A stretch of DNA of 64,000 bases, taken from NCBI RefSeq assembly GCF_002954725.1, contig NZ_MSCQ01000001.1:1301641-1365640 (forward strand), written 5' to 3'. Both the position numbers and the translations under genes were made by a program. The stretch's first letter is position 1. Each line of letters opens with the position of its first letter. Of this stretch, positions 27,088 to 36,920 are shown in pieces. A model generated the notes under the pieces. The model saw only the letters and a program-made list of their open reading frames with translations, was not told where the DNA came from and made no database searches. This DNA is from Photobacterium phosphoreum. Its GTDB lineage: Bacteria > Pseudomonadota > Gammaproteobacteria > Enterobacterales > Vibrionaceae.

Positions 27088-27142
27088 TAAAAAAGCCGTG
27101 TTAATGATCTTTATCATAAAAGATCATGACACGGCTTTGTTT
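27088..27142. terminator. Bidirectional terminator
   Basis: AAAGCCGTGT...ATGATCTTT pairs with AAAGATCAT...ACACGGCTTT across a 7-nt loop, between convergent genes. Confidence 0.88.
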
Positions 27143-27168
27143 TAACTACGTTTTGCTATATTAATTTA

Positions 27169-29304
27169 TTAAAAATCGTAGTTAACGTTAATACCAAAAT
27201 TACGTCCAGGTTGACTACGACGATCAATACCATCCGTCGTTTTGTTCACACCTGCCATATCTTGATACTGCCAATACTCTTTATCTAACGCATTAAAGAG
27301 TCCGGCACGTACTGTCATGTCTTTTACTGGATGGTAATAAGTGGTCAAATCAACAGTGGTATACCCTGCTACATTAAGGTTACCTTTATCTTGCCAATTA
27401 TCTTTCGCTGCCACCATCTTGACATCTAATGCCGTACCCCATACTTCATTCGGTGCATCATAACCAACACCAACTACAGATGTTAATGGTGCAATCGTAT
27501 CCAGTGTTTTACCTGTTTGTTTATCTTCACCATCTAAGTATGCAACCGACACTTTTGCATAAGTCCCTAATGGCGTATTAATGACTTCATCTAACCAAAT
27601 ATTAGCGGATAACTCAGCACCATAGATACGGGCTTTTTCAATATTTTCATTCGTTGTAATATCAAGGTTATTCGCATTCGTTGTGACTTTCTGAATAAAA
27701 TTAGAATAATCATTATAGAACACAGAAGCCGTTACATTACCAACATGATTTTCCGCACGTAAACCTAACTCATAAGAATTACTTTCCTCAGGTTTAAGAT
27801 TTGGATTTGATTTAATAATATAACCATGAGGGATATTACTTTTATCGTAATACATTTCATGCAATGTTGGCGCTCTAAATCCCTGACTGTATTGACCATA
27901 GGTACTGAAATTATCTGTCCAATGATATACCGCACCTAAACGTGCAGTGAAGGCATCACTCTTATGATCTTTTAAACCGGAAGCTGCATCAGGTTTAGCT
28001 TCAAACTCATCATAACGTGCACCAGCAGTAACGACTGCTTTATCATTCAACAAGAAAACTTGGTCTTGAATAAACACACCGCGCTTTTCAGATTTTGCTG
28101 TTGGTACTTCCGTTGGACCCGGCTTTGATGTGCCTTTATTCAAATTATAATCGACATAATTTAAATCAAACTTATCATTAACTACCGTCGCACCATAAGT
28201 CAGTTGATGACGTGATTGCGCAAACTCAATCGCTTTAGCGAACTGAATATCAAATTGAGTACTGGTATCGTTACCTTCGCGATAACGGTTACGATCACCA
28301 AACATATCAGTATGATCATAGTTATCATGCTGACTACGTTGTTGCTGCCAATTCACTTGCCATTTCAATGAATCAAACACCACATTCTCAGCTAACCACT
28401 CATGCTCAAAGCCAAATCGTTTTCGACTACTCGTATCATCACCGCGAGTTTTGGTATAAGTAAAACCAGGCATCACGCTATAACCATCACGAGATAAAAT
28501 ATCGCCGTTAGCATTCCGAGTATAATACTCACCAGTAAATCCAATACGGTTAGCATTATTAATCTGATAGAAGGCTTTTGCTAACACGTTATGCGATTCC
28601 ATATTCAATGGATCAGCCGATTTACGTGTTACCCCCTTACTATTATCATGCGTATCGTAAGCGTTAGTTTCATGGCCATTACGGTAGGTATAAATGATCA
28701 TCGTTTCGAGATCACCAATACGTTTTGCAGCTTCAACACCAAGTTTGTATTGATCATCAGCACTCGCATAACCACTTTTTAAACCTACGTGTGATGATTC
28801 GCCTTTTAATAAATCTTCTGGATTCTTGGTCTGCATTATCACAGTACCACCCAAAGCATCGCTACCATAAAGTGTTGATGTCGGTCCTTTATTAACTTCA
28901 ATGGCTTTTAACGTATCAATTTCATAATTATTACTATTTTTACGCATCGCATCAGCACCTGGATTATAAGATGCGGGCTGCTCAACACCATCAACCAACA
29001 CTTTAACTCGACTGCCTTTCATGCCGCGAATAGTGATATCTTCCATACCAAATCGACCCTGACCATTAACCGAGACCCCTGGTACATATTTCAGCGCTTG
29101 CTTTACATCTGTTGCTAAATTTTTATTCATTTGTTCAGATGTCACTTTAGCGACTGAAGCCGGTATGTTTTTTATCGACTCCTCTGTTCGAGTTCCTGAA
29201 ACAACAATTTCATCAAATTGAGAAACGCTATCTTGCGCAAAAAGTGATGGTGAAGAAAATGCCATAACGAGTGAGCTGGCGATAAGTGTCAGTTGCTTAT
29301 TCAT
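27169..29304 (-). CDS. hutA: TonB-dependent haem/haemoglobin receptor, HutA-like
   Basis: 711 residues from the ATG at 29304 (AGGGAA upstream; a longer frame has none). Signal peptide ends SLFA; the TonB box-like DEIVVSG follows. Plug domain about 30-150 (VDGVEQP, GPTSTLYGSDALGG), then a 22-strand barrel ending in Phe. The FRAPTLHEMYY and NPNLKPEESNSYELGL boxes with nearby His mark haem receptors. It imports haem across the outer membrane using TonB-ExbBD. A Fur box lies 62 bp upstream of the start, so it is iron-repressed. Confidence 0.85.
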   Translation of the reverse strand: MNKQLTLIASSLVMAFSSPSLFAQDSVSQFDEIVVSGTRTEESIKNIPASVAKVTSEQMNKNLATDVKQALKYVPGVSVNGQGRFGMEDITIRGMKGSRVKVLVDGVEQPASYNPGADAMRKNSNNYEIDTLKAIEVNKGPTSTLYGSDALGGTVIMQTKNPEDLLKGESSHVGLKSGYASADDQYKLGVEAAKRIGDLETMIIYTYRNGHETNAYDTHDNSKGVTRKSADPLNMESHNVLAKAFYQINNANRIGFTGEYYTRNANGDILSRDGYSVMPGFTYTKTRGDDTSSRKRFGFEHEWLAENVVFDSLKWQVNWQQQRSQHDNYDHTDMFGDRNRYREGNDTSTQFDIQFAKAIEFAQSRHQLTYGATVVNDKFDLNYVDYNLNKGTSKPGPTEVPTAKSEKRGVFIQDQVFLLNDKAVVTAGARYDEFEAKPDAASGLKDHKSDAFTARLGAVYHWTDNFSTYGQYSQGFRAPTLHEMYYDKSNIPHGYIIKSNPNLKPEESNSYELGLRAENHVGNVTASVFYNDYSNFIQKVTTNANNLDITTNENIEKARIYGAELSANIWLDEVINTPLGTYAKVSVAYLDGEDKQTGKTLDTIAPLTSVVGVGYDAPNEVWGTALDVKMVAAKDNWQDKGNLNVAGYTTVDLTTYYHPVKDMTVRAGLFNALDKEYWQYQDMAGVNKTTDGIDRRSQPGRNFGINVNYDF

Positions 29305-29365
29305 AATTCCCTGCTTTAACAAAAATCCAACAATACGGTTCGATGACGATTATACATATAGAAAT

Positions 29366-29384
29366 GATAATTACTATCATTATC
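29366..29384. promoter_or_regulatory. Fur box of hutA
   Basis: GATAATTACTATCATTATC matches the 19-bp Fur consensus at 16 positions by eye. It sits in the hutA promoter region. Confidence 0.85.
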
Positions 29385-29497
29385 ATTCGTGTTGATTGAT
29401 TTTTATCAGGCTCTCATTTTTATAAAGTAAGACGCTGTTTAGACAACTAAAAAACATCTTATACGCTGCTATATTAAGCAATAATTCCCTGCACCAA

Positions 29498-29527
29498 TAA
29501 AAAAAAACACATTACGTTTAATGTGCT
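29498..29527 (-). terminator. Orphan minus-strand terminator upstream of hutA
   Basis: On the minus strand CACATTA-AACG-TAATGTG is followed by about ten T. No minus-strand gene ends here: it lies between rplY (plus) and hutA (minus). It may end a small RNA or an early leader transcript. Confidence 0.55.
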
Positions 29528-29626
29528 TGCATGTGGTTGTTTTGATTGTTAGTATGCGCGCTCGTTTTACGACGCTAAGTAAGGTCGCATTACTTAGTGA
29601 ATTAATTAAATCAAAGAGTATTGATT

Positions 29627-29905
29627 ATGAAATTTAATGCAATTGTACGTACAGACCTTGGTAAAGGTGCGAGCCGCCGCCTACGTCTTACTGAGCACTT
29701 CCCAGCAATCGTTTACGGTGGCGAAGCTGCACCAGTAGCTATCACTCTTAAGCACAGTGATATCATCAACCAAATGGATAAGCCTGAGTTCTACGAAGGT
29801 TTTGTTCTTGTAATCGATGGCCAGGAAGTTAAGGTTAAGCCTCAAGACATCCAACGTCACGTGTACAAGCCAAAGGTTGAGCACATGGACTTTAAACGCA
29901 TCTAA
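29627..29905 (+). CDS. rplY: 50S ribosomal protein L25
   Basis: 92 residues, short-form L25 as in E. coli (94) and other gammaproteobacteria. [32 protein letters not shown] is the L25 N-terminus; it binds 5S rRNA. Start at 29627 with AAGAG upstream is preferred over a TTG two codons earlier. Codon use is strongly optimal. In E. coli rplY follows radD. Confidence 0.96.
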   Translation: MKFNAIVRTDLGKGASRRLRLTEHFPAIVYGGEAAPVAITLKHSDIINQMDKPEFYEGFVLVIDGQEVKVKPQDIQRHVYKPKVEHMDFKRI

Positions 29906-29927
29906 TTGCGTGTTCATAAAACTCTTC

Positions 29928-29955
29928 AAAAAAGCACTCTTCGGAGTGCTTTTTT
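29928..29955. terminator. Bidirectional terminator with UUCG tetraloop
   Basis: AAAAAAGCACTC-TTCG-GAGTGCTTTTTT. Serves rplY and the convergent DUF1289 gene, whose stop overlaps it by two bases. Confidence 0.93.
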
Positions 29956-30229
29956 ATGTCTCTGATTTATTAACATCATCAAATAGAAATTGCTGCTGTG
30001 GTGACAAAGCTACACTCTCTTGTTCCTTATTCTGCCGTTGACGACGCATGATCCGTAAATAACGCTGCCGACATAATTTTATTATTTTTATTTTTTGATC
30101 TGCTGTCATTTGTTGCCAATAAAACCGCTCATCTCGATTTCGATAACATCCCTTGCAATAACCTCGATTATTTACCTGACAACAGCCAACACAAGGGCTT
30201 GGCACATCGAAAAAATCAAGTTGCTCCAT
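29954..30229 (-). CDS. DUF1289 cysteine-rich small protein
   Basis: 91 residues. SPCVGCCQVNNRGYCKGCYRNRDERFYW with cysteines as CxxCC...CxxC is the DUF1289 signature, followed by MTADQKIKII. Such proteins probably bind a metal or Fe-S centre; the role is unknown. Confidence 0.85.
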   Translation of the reverse strand: MEQLDFFDVPSPCVGCCQVNNRGYCKGCYRNRDERFYWQQMTADQKIKIIKLCRQRYLRIMRRQRQNKEQESVALSPQQQFLFDDVNKSET

Positions 30230-30495
30230 ATTGCCCTACTCTTTAGCTAGCCTATTTGCCTTTATTCAGCATAAACCATTCCAACTTAACTGTATTTAAA
30301 TTGTACAAATTAGCCCTAATTGTTACATCAATAAAACAAATGTACCTATTACAAATCTGATTTGTTATTTTACTGTATTGATTTTTAGCCACTAGTTCTG
30401 CTAAGGTTATTAGCATTGTCACGGTAGATAACGATTTATTGATTAAATATATTAATTGTCCATAAACATAATTAATACATTCACTGGAGGGAACC

Positions 30496-30813
30496 ATGGA
30501 TTTTTTTGTACCATTGGCTAAAGATGTTGATCAAGCACAATCTGTTTATTCATCAATTGCAGAGCATGTTTCAGCGCCAACACCAACAAATGACAAACGT
30601 ATTCAAAAGTTAGTTTGGATCCATGAAGGTATTGACTGCATAGGGGAAGTCGGGAAATTACCCCCTGAAATTTTTCGAGCTGACGATGAAATTTTAGCTA
30701 TTTTTGAGTGTGATAATGTCTATAAAATTTGTACTCAAAATCGCGGTGTCATTAATTTTGATCCTATTTTAGCAAGCACTGATACCGTAAAACACATCAC
30801 TTACTTTGACTAA
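30496..30813 (+). CDS. Hypothetical cytosolic protein
   Basis: 105 residues with a strong GGAGGG site before the ATG, so expression is likely. It is acidic with no signal peptide or membrane segment. I do not recognise it. Its stop codon runs straight into the 8-bp tandem repeat. Confidence 0.65.
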   Translation: MDFFVPLAKDVDQAQSVYSSIAEHVSAPTPTNDKRIQKLVWIHEGIDCIGEVGKLPPEIFRADDEILAIFECDNVYKICTQNRGVINFDPILASTDTVKHITYFD

Positions 30814-30852
30814 TATCTTTATATCTTTATATCTTTATATCTTTATATCTTT
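30813..30852 (+). repeat. Tandem repeat (ATATCTTT)x5
   Basis: Five perfect 8-bp units beginning at the last base of the stop codon and ending 15 bp before the terminator hairpin. It lies in the 3' untranslated region. Confidence 0.93.
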
Positions 30853-30865
30853 AGTTAAAAATAGA

Positions 30866-30890
30866 AGCGCGCTCAATATGAGCGCGTTTT
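30866..30890. terminator. Bidirectional terminator
   Basis: CGCGCTC-AATAT-GAGCGCG followed by TTTTC; convergent with polB, which ends at 30901. Confidence 0.85.
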
Positions 30891-30900
30891 CATTATAATA

Positions 30901-33285
30901 TTAAAATAAACCTAACTGTGATGCCGTTATATTATCAAATGATTTCCCAATAAAAACCAAAATACCATCAGCCACTGGTTTTAATTGCTTTTCTAAGTAA
31001 TGATTATAATCAATAGCGCTTTGACGATATTCCACAGGTTCAGCACCTGATGTGGTAAATATATATTCTATCGCCCCCTTTTGTTGATATTGTAATGGGC
31101 GACCCAACTTAGCATTCATTTCATCAGCCAATCGGGCTGCTCGTACTTGAGGTGGAATGTTTTTCTGATACTCATCTAAATTACGCCGTAAACGCTTACG
31201 GTAAATTAATTGTTCATCAAACTCCCCTGCCAAAGTACGGTTAGTATAATCGCGGACGTAATCATCAACGGCTTGATCATGAAATACCATCGAATATAAT
31301 GTTTGCTGAAAATTCTGAGCTAATGGTGTCCAGTCTGTACGCACTGTTTCTAAACCTTTAAATACCATTTGTTCCGTATCGCCACGCCAAACTAATCCCG
31401 CATACCGTTTTTTACTGCCTGTTTCTTGTCCGCGAATAGTTGGCATTAAAAATTTGTGATAATGGATTTCGTATTCAATTTCAAGTGCTGACACTAAGCC
31501 ATATTGCTGCTGTAAATGTTGCGTCCACCATTGATTGATATGTTCAACCAATATATTGCCAATGGCATTTGCATCTTGTTGCGAATGCGCTTTTTTGAGT
31601 GATACAAAAGTCGAATCAGTATCACCATAGATCACCTCATAGCCTTTTTCTTCAATCAACTCACGGGTTAACTTCATAATTTCATGGCCACGCATGGTAA
31701 TCGATGACGCTAAACGATGATCAAAAAAACGACAACCTGATGAACCTAAAACACCATAGAACGAATTCATGATAATCTTAATCGCTTGTGAAAAGGCTTT
31801 ATCACCATCACGTTTCGCACGATCACGCGCAGCCCATAACGATTCAATCATTTCAGGTAAGAAGTGGCGTGTTCGATGGAACTGACCACCACGAAAGCCA
31901 GCAATAGCTTGATGTTCAGCTTTACCCTCTTCTAATAATAAGCCTTCCACTAACCCCATCGGATCGATTCTAAATGAGCGAATAATTGAGGGATACAGCG
32001 ATTTAAAATCCAACACCAATACGGAATCATATAGCCCAGGCTTAGAGTCCATAACATAACCGCCAGGACTGGCTATCCAATTTTCGCTTTCAAGATTAGG
32101 CGCAATATACCCTGCTCGGTGTAATTGTGGCATGTAAAGATTGGTAAATGCCGCTACCGAACCGCCAATACGATCAAGTTCAACCCCCGTAAGACGGCTA
32201 CGTTCTATAGCAAATTCTAATAAATGGGTCTGTTTAAAGATTCGCGTTACTAACTTGCAATCCTGAAGGTTATATTTAGCCAATGAGCGCTTATCGTGCT
32301 TAAACATGTGGTTAATTTCAGCCATACGATCATGCACATTATGAATCGCTTTACCTTCACCTAATAGCTCTTGAGCCACGGCTTCTAATGACCATGAGCG
32401 AAAATTATAAGTGGCCGTTTTTAGCGTATCAATACCGTCCATCACCACGCGACCAGGAATACTGATAAAACCTTGATTGGCATTTTGGGTAGAACGTCGA
32501 TAATGCGGTGTTTGTTTACCACGACCGATACGAAGATTAATTTTATTCCATTCAGCACGATGCAACAGTAACCGAAAATCAAAATCAATCACGTTCCAGC
32601 CAATAATGATGTCGGGATCATATTGAATAAACCATGATTCTAAGGCGAGTAATAACGCTTTTTCATCCGTGACCCATTCAATATGTAGTTCATCACTCGC
32701 TTGATAATCAGCAGGCTGTTCTCCCACCATAATAACGCGGCTGTCCATCTGGCTGTGAAAGCCAATTGAATATAAAACCCCTTTTTCTGAACACTCAATA
32801 TCTAACGAGACTAAGGTTAAATCGGGAATATAATCAGCAGCTTTAGCTTTTGCAAAGAGTACATCACGGTACCCATTACGCGGTTTTATATCCCCTGTAA
32901 ACGCTAACCCACCACGAATAAAACGTTCCATCAAAAAACGGTCGGCAAGTCGCACATCGGCTTCAAAAGGCTTAATATCCTCAACCTGTAAACATTTACT
33001 GATGGTGAGATTGTCACGAATAGTGCTGCTATAGCACCCAACAACATTCTGATGCTGAAATGTTTTCAGCGTCAATGGTTTCCATTGCACCGCAATATTC
33101 GCAGCCCGAATAATTTCCGTGGCTTGCTGTTGCTGGCTAGCACAGATAAAGAGCACAGGGTTATCGCCAACAATCGATAATCGACAAGGACCCGTGGCAG
33201 TTTTTACCCACAGAACAATTTCCGTTTGTCCTTTAATATCTCGACTTTGACGAGTTAATACAAACCCTGTTGAATTTGACTGCAA
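30901..33285 (-). CDS. polB: DNA polymerase II
   Basis: 794 residues (E. coli 783), family B polymerase. Exonuclease motifs LDIECSEKG, WNVIDFDFRLL and YNLQDCKLV; polymerase motifs DFKSLYPSIIRSF, KIIMNSFYGVLGS and YGDTDSTFVS. The start is a TTG at 33285 with GAGG seven bases upstream; no in-frame ATG is near and the N-terminus STGFVLTRQSRD aligns with E. coli AGFILTRHWRD. It functions in replication restart and translesion bypass under SOS. It is downstream of the nucleotidyltransferase-like gene by 38 bp. Confidence 0.95.
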   Translation of the reverse strand: MQSNSTGFVLTRQSRDIKGQTEIVLWVKTATGPCRLSIVGDNPVLFICASQQQQATEIIRAANIAVQWKPLTLKTFQHQNVVGCYSSTIRDNLTISKCLQVEDIKPFEADVRLADRFLMERFIRGGLAFTGDIKPRNGYRDVLFAKAKAADYIPDLTLVSLDIECSEKGVLYSIGFHSQMDSRVIMVGEQPADYQASDELHIEWVTDEKALLLALESWFIQYDPDIIIGWNVIDFDFRLLLHRAEWNKINLRIGRGKQTPHYRRSTQNANQGFISIPGRVVMDGIDTLKTATYNFRSWSLEAVAQELLGEGKAIHNVHDRMAEINHMFKHDKRSLAKYNLQDCKLVTRIFKQTHLLEFAIERSRLTGVELDRIGGSVAAFTNLYMPQLHRAGYIAPNLESENWIASPGGYVMDSKPGLYDSVLVLDFKSLYPSIIRSFRIDPMGLVEGLLLEEGKAEHQAIAGFRGGQFHRTRHFLPEMIESLWAARDRAKRDGDKAFSQAIKIIMNSFYGVLGSSGCRFFDHRLASSITMRGHEIMKLTRELIEEKGYEVIYGDTDSTFVSLKKAHSQQDANAIGNILVEHINQWWTQHLQQQYGLVSALEIEYEIHYHKFLMPTIRGQETGSKKRYAGLVWRGDTEQMVFKGLETVRTDWTPLAQNFQQTLYSMVFHDQAVDDYVRDYTNRTLAGEFDEQLIYRKRLRRNLDEYQKNIPPQVRAARLADEMNAKLGRPLQYQQKGAIEYIFTTSGAEPVEYRQSAIDYNHYLEKQLKPVADGILVFIGKSFDNITASQLGLF

Positions 33286-33323
33286 AGAAACCTCAATCTG
33301 ATCTTGATACGATAATAACGGTA

Positions 33324-34094
33324 TTAACCAATTTTTCGTTCAATGTGATTAAACTCATTAACAATCCAACCACCAAATTGCGACACCATAAACAAGGACG
33401 CTTTCTTGGGGACTTGTGGACCATTAATTAATAAAAATAGTCGTTCAATATCAATGGCTTTATCTGGATAGAATGCAAGAAAAAAATCTGCGCACTGTTG
33501 ATCAGTATATGCCCAATCATCACTACGATATGCCACTAACATAAAACAACTTCTGAGCATTTTCTTACCGGCTCGACGGCAATAATCTTGATATTCAATA
33601 GCACTTTTTGTGCGTTTAATTTGTTGCTGCGTACACACTAAAAAAGCAGCAATATCATCATTGAAGACTTTCGCTATTTCCCAGCACGGCTCAAAATAAC
33701 CAAATTGCTCACCTAGGTTAGTGCCGTATAAACATACACTGCAATGTTTTAGCCAAAAACCCCACTTAAAGATAGCGGTAATGGAAAGTACGTCATCAAG
33801 CAATAACCATGTAATATCAACATTTGAAATCACTGAATAATGATGCTTTAAATCCTGACACACAATGGTAATACGATGCTGTTCTTCAACCGTTAATGGT
33901 ACTGTTATCACCACTGTAAGGTTCAGATCTGAAATACCATTCGTTGCCTGCCGATAGGCAATACTGCCATTAAGATAAATACTGTGTAACGCCATCACTT
34001 GGGATTGTAAATCCGTAACAGCCGCCATAAGCAATGGCATGAAATCTAATTGGAAAACAGTTTGATTATCCAAACAAGGTAAAAACTTAGCCAC
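33324..34094 (-). CDS. Nucleotidyltransferase-fold hypothetical protein
   Basis: 256 residues. YLNGSIAYRQATNGISDLNLTVVI (about 40-63) fits the GS...D-x-D pattern of the minimal nucleotidyltransferase fold, though the second Asp is replaced (SDLNL). A helical C-terminal half follows. No membrane segment. It lies immediately upstream of polB on the same strand, so co-transcription is likely. Catalysis is uncertain because the second acidic residue is not obvious. Confidence 0.5.
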   Translation of the reverse strand: MAKFLPCLDNQTVFQLDFMPLLMAAVTDLQSQVMALHSIYLNGSIAYRQATNGISDLNLTVVITVPLTVEEQHRITIVCQDLKHHYSVISNVDITWLLLDDVLSITAIFKWGFWLKHCSVCLYGTNLGEQFGYFEPCWEIAKVFNDDIAAFLVCTQQQIKRTKSAIEYQDYCRRAGKKMLRSCFMLVAYRSDDWAYTDQQCADFFLAFYPDKAIDIERLFLLINGPQVPKKASLFMVSQFGGWIVNEFNHIERKIG

Positions 34095-34308
34095 AAAACA
34101 TACTCATTACATCAACCAACACATATTAATGACACTTTATTATCAATCATGACCATTAACTTACTGAATAAATACCACTATTCCCCAAACTATATCGACT
34201 CAAGCGTAACTATCGTCATCAAAGTTAACGATTATCGCTAGATATCGCATATTTTGAGGGTTTCGGTATAATAACACTACTAAACACAGATAGAGATCAA
34301 TCAGTATC

Positions 34309-34635
34309 ATGGAAACAGAAAACCTTATTTCATACGATGATGTTATTGACGTTGCATACGATATTTTTCTAGAGATGGCTGCTGATAACTTAGAGCCTGC
34401 TGACGTATTGCTTTTTACCCTGCAATTTGACGATCGTGGCGCAGCTGAAGTTGTTGAAACCCGTGATGATTGGGAAGAACATCTTGCTTGTGCGATTGAT
34501 AAAGATCTTTACGCGGAAGTATGTGTTGGTCTTGTAAATGAAGAAAATGACGAACTTGATGATATTTTCGCTCGTTTACTGATCAGCCGTGATCCTGAGA
34601 ACAAAGGCTGTCATATCTTATGGAAGCGTGATTAA
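34309..34635 (+). CDS. yciU: Double-stranded DNA mimic protein, DUF440 (YciU/HI1450 family)
   Basis: 108 residues, very acidic. AYDIFLEMAADNLEPADVLLFTLQFDDRGAAE and CHILWKRD match YciU/HI1450 almost throughout. HI1450 has a DNA-mimicking surface and is proposed to bind HU-like proteins. Single gene with a terminator. Confidence 0.92.
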   Translation: METENLISYDDVIDVAYDIFLEMAADNLEPADVLLFTLQFDDRGAAEVVETRDDWEEHLACAIDKDLYAEVCVGLVNEENDELDDIFARLLISRDPENKGCHILWKRD

Positions 34636-34655
34636 GTTCCTACGTTACTCCATAT

Positions 34656-34724
34656 AAAAAGGCGCGGAATACACTTTCAACTAGCAATTAACTAGTAAGA
34701 AAGTTGTATCCCGCGCCTTTTATT
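34656..34724. terminator. Bidirectional terminator, long hairpin
   Basis: AAAAAGGCGCGG pairs with CCGCGCCTTTT across a structured arm containing CTAG/CTAG, between yciU and emrD. Confidence 0.88.
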
Positions 34725-34773
34725 TGTCTAACCGTTACTGCTAGCTAATCAATTTGATTACAACCAAATGTTA

Positions 34774-35988
34774 TTAACGAGCAAGAATCGTCGTATCTTG
34801 TTTACTGTAACGGATCCACCACAAGCTCATTACCACGATAATTGCCATTACTGTCATAACAGCACCTAAGCTAAATTGGCTTTGTGCGCTCATAAATGAT
34901 GCTGCTAATGTTGCAGCTCCTGCACCAACATTTTGCAAACCACCCAGTACTGCGCCTGCTGTTCCCGCATGATTAGGAAAAGGTTGTACCGCAGCCGTTG
35001 TTGCAACTGGGCATAACATACCTGTACCAATGAAATACAAAAACGCACCACCAATTAAACTTTTAATGGTTACTAAGCCAGCAAAACCAGGAATGATGAT
35101 TGTCACAGCACCCAACACAAGTGCAATCATGCCAATAATCAATACGCGATCAATACCTACACGACGTACTAAGCGTCCTGATAACCATGCGCCACCTAAA
35201 TAACCCGGTAATGGTAAAATAAACAACCAACTTACCGTAATCGGATCTAATTTAAGTACGCTGCCTAAAAGTACCCCTGCTGATGCTTCAAATACGGCAA
35301 TACCAGCAAACGTTGCAATAAGACAAATAACATAGCCTTGAAAACGACGATTACTTAATACATAACGGTAACTCACAAACACACGCTCAGCATGACGCTT
35401 TTCTGGTGGTAATGTTTCGCTAAAATACTTCATCATTGCAATAGTGACAACAGCACCAAACACTAATAGGAATCCATAAACTGACTCCCAACCTAAATGT
35501 TTAGAAAGGTATCCACCTAAAACAGGGGCAATTAGTGGAGATAAAATAACCCCCATACTAATTAAACTATTAGCTTGGTGTAAATCATCACCATCATAGC
35601 TATCACGCGGTACAGTACGGCACATTGCGCCACTACAACCCGTACCACAGCCTTGAATAAACGTAGCAACCAAAAACCAATGGAAATTCGATGACAGCAA
35701 TGTGCCAACAGTACCAATAAGAAAGATTACCATGCCCGAAATAATAACCGGACGACGTCCAATTCGATCAGATAATGGACCATAAATAAACTGTGATAAC
35801 CCATAAGGAATAAGGTATACAGCCATTACTGCTTGTAAATATGCGGATTTAACAGAGAAAAATGTCGCCATGTCAGGAATTGCTGGCACATACATTGTTT
35901 GTGTCATCTGCCCTACAGCAACCAAAATAATGAGTAATAATAATAACTTACTCATGTTACTAGCCGAAGATTGCTTAATCACAACCAT
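34774..35988 (-). CDS. emrD: Multidrug efflux MFS transporter EmrD
   Basis: 404 residues from ATG 35988 (GAGGG very close upstream; a GTG two codons on or an ATG eleven on are alternatives). LVAVGQMTQTMYVPAIPDMA is the EmrD N-terminus; motif A GPLSDRIGRRPVIISG; motif C region SPLIAPVLGGYL. EmrD exports amphipathic compounds and uncouplers by H+ antiport. Confidence 0.88.
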   Translation of the reverse strand: MVVIKQSSASNMSKLLLLLIILVAVGQMTQTMYVPAIPDMATFFSVKSAYLQAVMAVYLIPYGLSQFIYGPLSDRIGRRPVIISGMVIFLIGTVGTLLSSNFHWFLVATFIQGCGTGCSGAMCRTVPRDSYDGDDLHQANSLISMGVILSPLIAPVLGGYLSKHLGWESVYGFLLVFGAVVTIAMMKYFSETLPPEKRHAERVFVSYRYVLSNRRFQGYVICLIATFAGIAVFEASAGVLLGSVLKLDPITVSWLFILPLPGYLGGAWLSGRLVRRVGIDRVLIIGMIALVLGAVTIIIPGFAGLVTIKSLIGGAFLYFIGTGMLCPVATTAAVQPFPNHAGTAGAVLGGLQNVGAGAATLAASFMSAQSQFSLGAVMTVMAIIVVMSLWWIRYSKQDTTILAR

Positions 35989-36257
35989 CACCCTCAAAAA
36001 AGATTAATATTGTAAGTTAATTATTAATAATCAACATATTAAATAATAAGAAAAATATAGAATGAAAGAATCTCTGCTATCAAAGACGAAGTGTGTTCGT
36101 TTAAATAGTATCTATGCCTGTAAAATCAGCGCAAATAGTAATCTTCTGCTCAATAACTAACAAGTGAATCTTGTTGATAACGCACGATAGTTTATTATGG
36201 GGTACATTAGAAAAACTAATCCATAGTAAATATTGGTCTTTAATGGCAATTTTTAGT
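35989..36257. other. Intergenic region emrD-ribA
   Basis: AT-rich region upstream of emrD, with the ribA terminator at its right end. Nothing else recognised. Confidence 0.5.
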
Positions 36258-36314
36258 TAAAAAAGCCTCATAATACTTTCAATAACAGAGAAAATATCAT
36301 GAGGCTATTTTATT
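36258..36314 (-). terminator. Terminator of ribA
   Basis: On the minus strand ATAGCCTCATGATATTTTC pairs with GAAAGTATTATGAGGCT, followed by TTTTTT. Confidence 0.88.
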
Positions 36315-36323
36315 TTATAAATG

Positions 36324-36920
36324 TTAGTCAAATTTTAAACGATGCTTACCGTGTGAAGCTTTCACTTTTAAATAATTTTCATTGCCATCTTTGACGTGTG
36401 CTTTTGTACCAACCACTTCAACGATGTTGATACCATGTTCTTCTAAGTCACAAATCTTTTTCGGATTGTTAGTCACTAAGCGTACTTCATTAATGCCTAA
36501 CGCTCTCAACATTTGAGCTGCTTCAGAAAATTCACGTAAGTCATCACCAAAGCCAAGATGATTATTAGCCTCATAGGTATTCATACCTTGGCTCTGTAAT
36601 TCATAAGCATCGATTTTATTATATAAACCAATGCCACGTCCTTCTTGACGTAAATAAAGAATAATACCGCCGACTTTACCCATTTTTTCGATGGTTTCAT
36701 CAAGTTGCTCACCGCAGTCGCAACGTGAAGAATGAAACACATCGCCCGTTAAACACTCGGAATGCATACGGACCAAAGGTGCTAAGGTTTTATCTGCACC
36801 GTCAAAAATAATAGCAACGTGCTCTTTGCCTGACTCTAATCCATTGAATGAAAGCAATTCAGCGGGAATGTTGCTGTTAAGACCTACTTTAAAAGGCACT
36901 CTTGCCCTAACATTTACCAT
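36324..36920 (-). CDS. ribA: GTP cyclohydrolase II
   Basis: 198 residues (E. coli 196). The zinc site is [32 protein letters not shown] is the GTP-binding/catalytic stretch; [19 protein letters not shown] completes the family pattern. It makes 2,5-diamino-6-ribosylamino-pyrimidinone phosphate, the first step of riboflavin synthesis. I see no FMN riboswitch in the 275 bp upstream. Confidence 0.95.
   Translation of the reverse strand: MVNVRARVPFKVGLNSNIPAELLSFNGLESGKEHVAIIFDGADKTLAPLVRMHSECLTGDVFHSSRCDCGEQLDETIEKMGKVGGIILYLRQEGRGIGLYNKIDAYELQSQGMNTYEANNHLGFGDDLREFSEAAQMLRALGINEVRLVTNNPKKICDLEEHGINIVEVVGTKAHVKDGNENYLKVKASHGKHRLKFD

Larger units (their letters stand above)
29305..29626. other. 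Intergenic region between hutA and rplY
   Basis: About 320 bp holding divergent promoters, the Fur box and a minus-strand terminator-like hairpin. No ORF. Confidence 0.5.

Noticed and set aside
30252..30497. Minus-strand frame of 81 residues in an intergenic gap
   Set aside because: Composition is random-like, no ribosome site, and it would cover the promoter of the gene at 30496.
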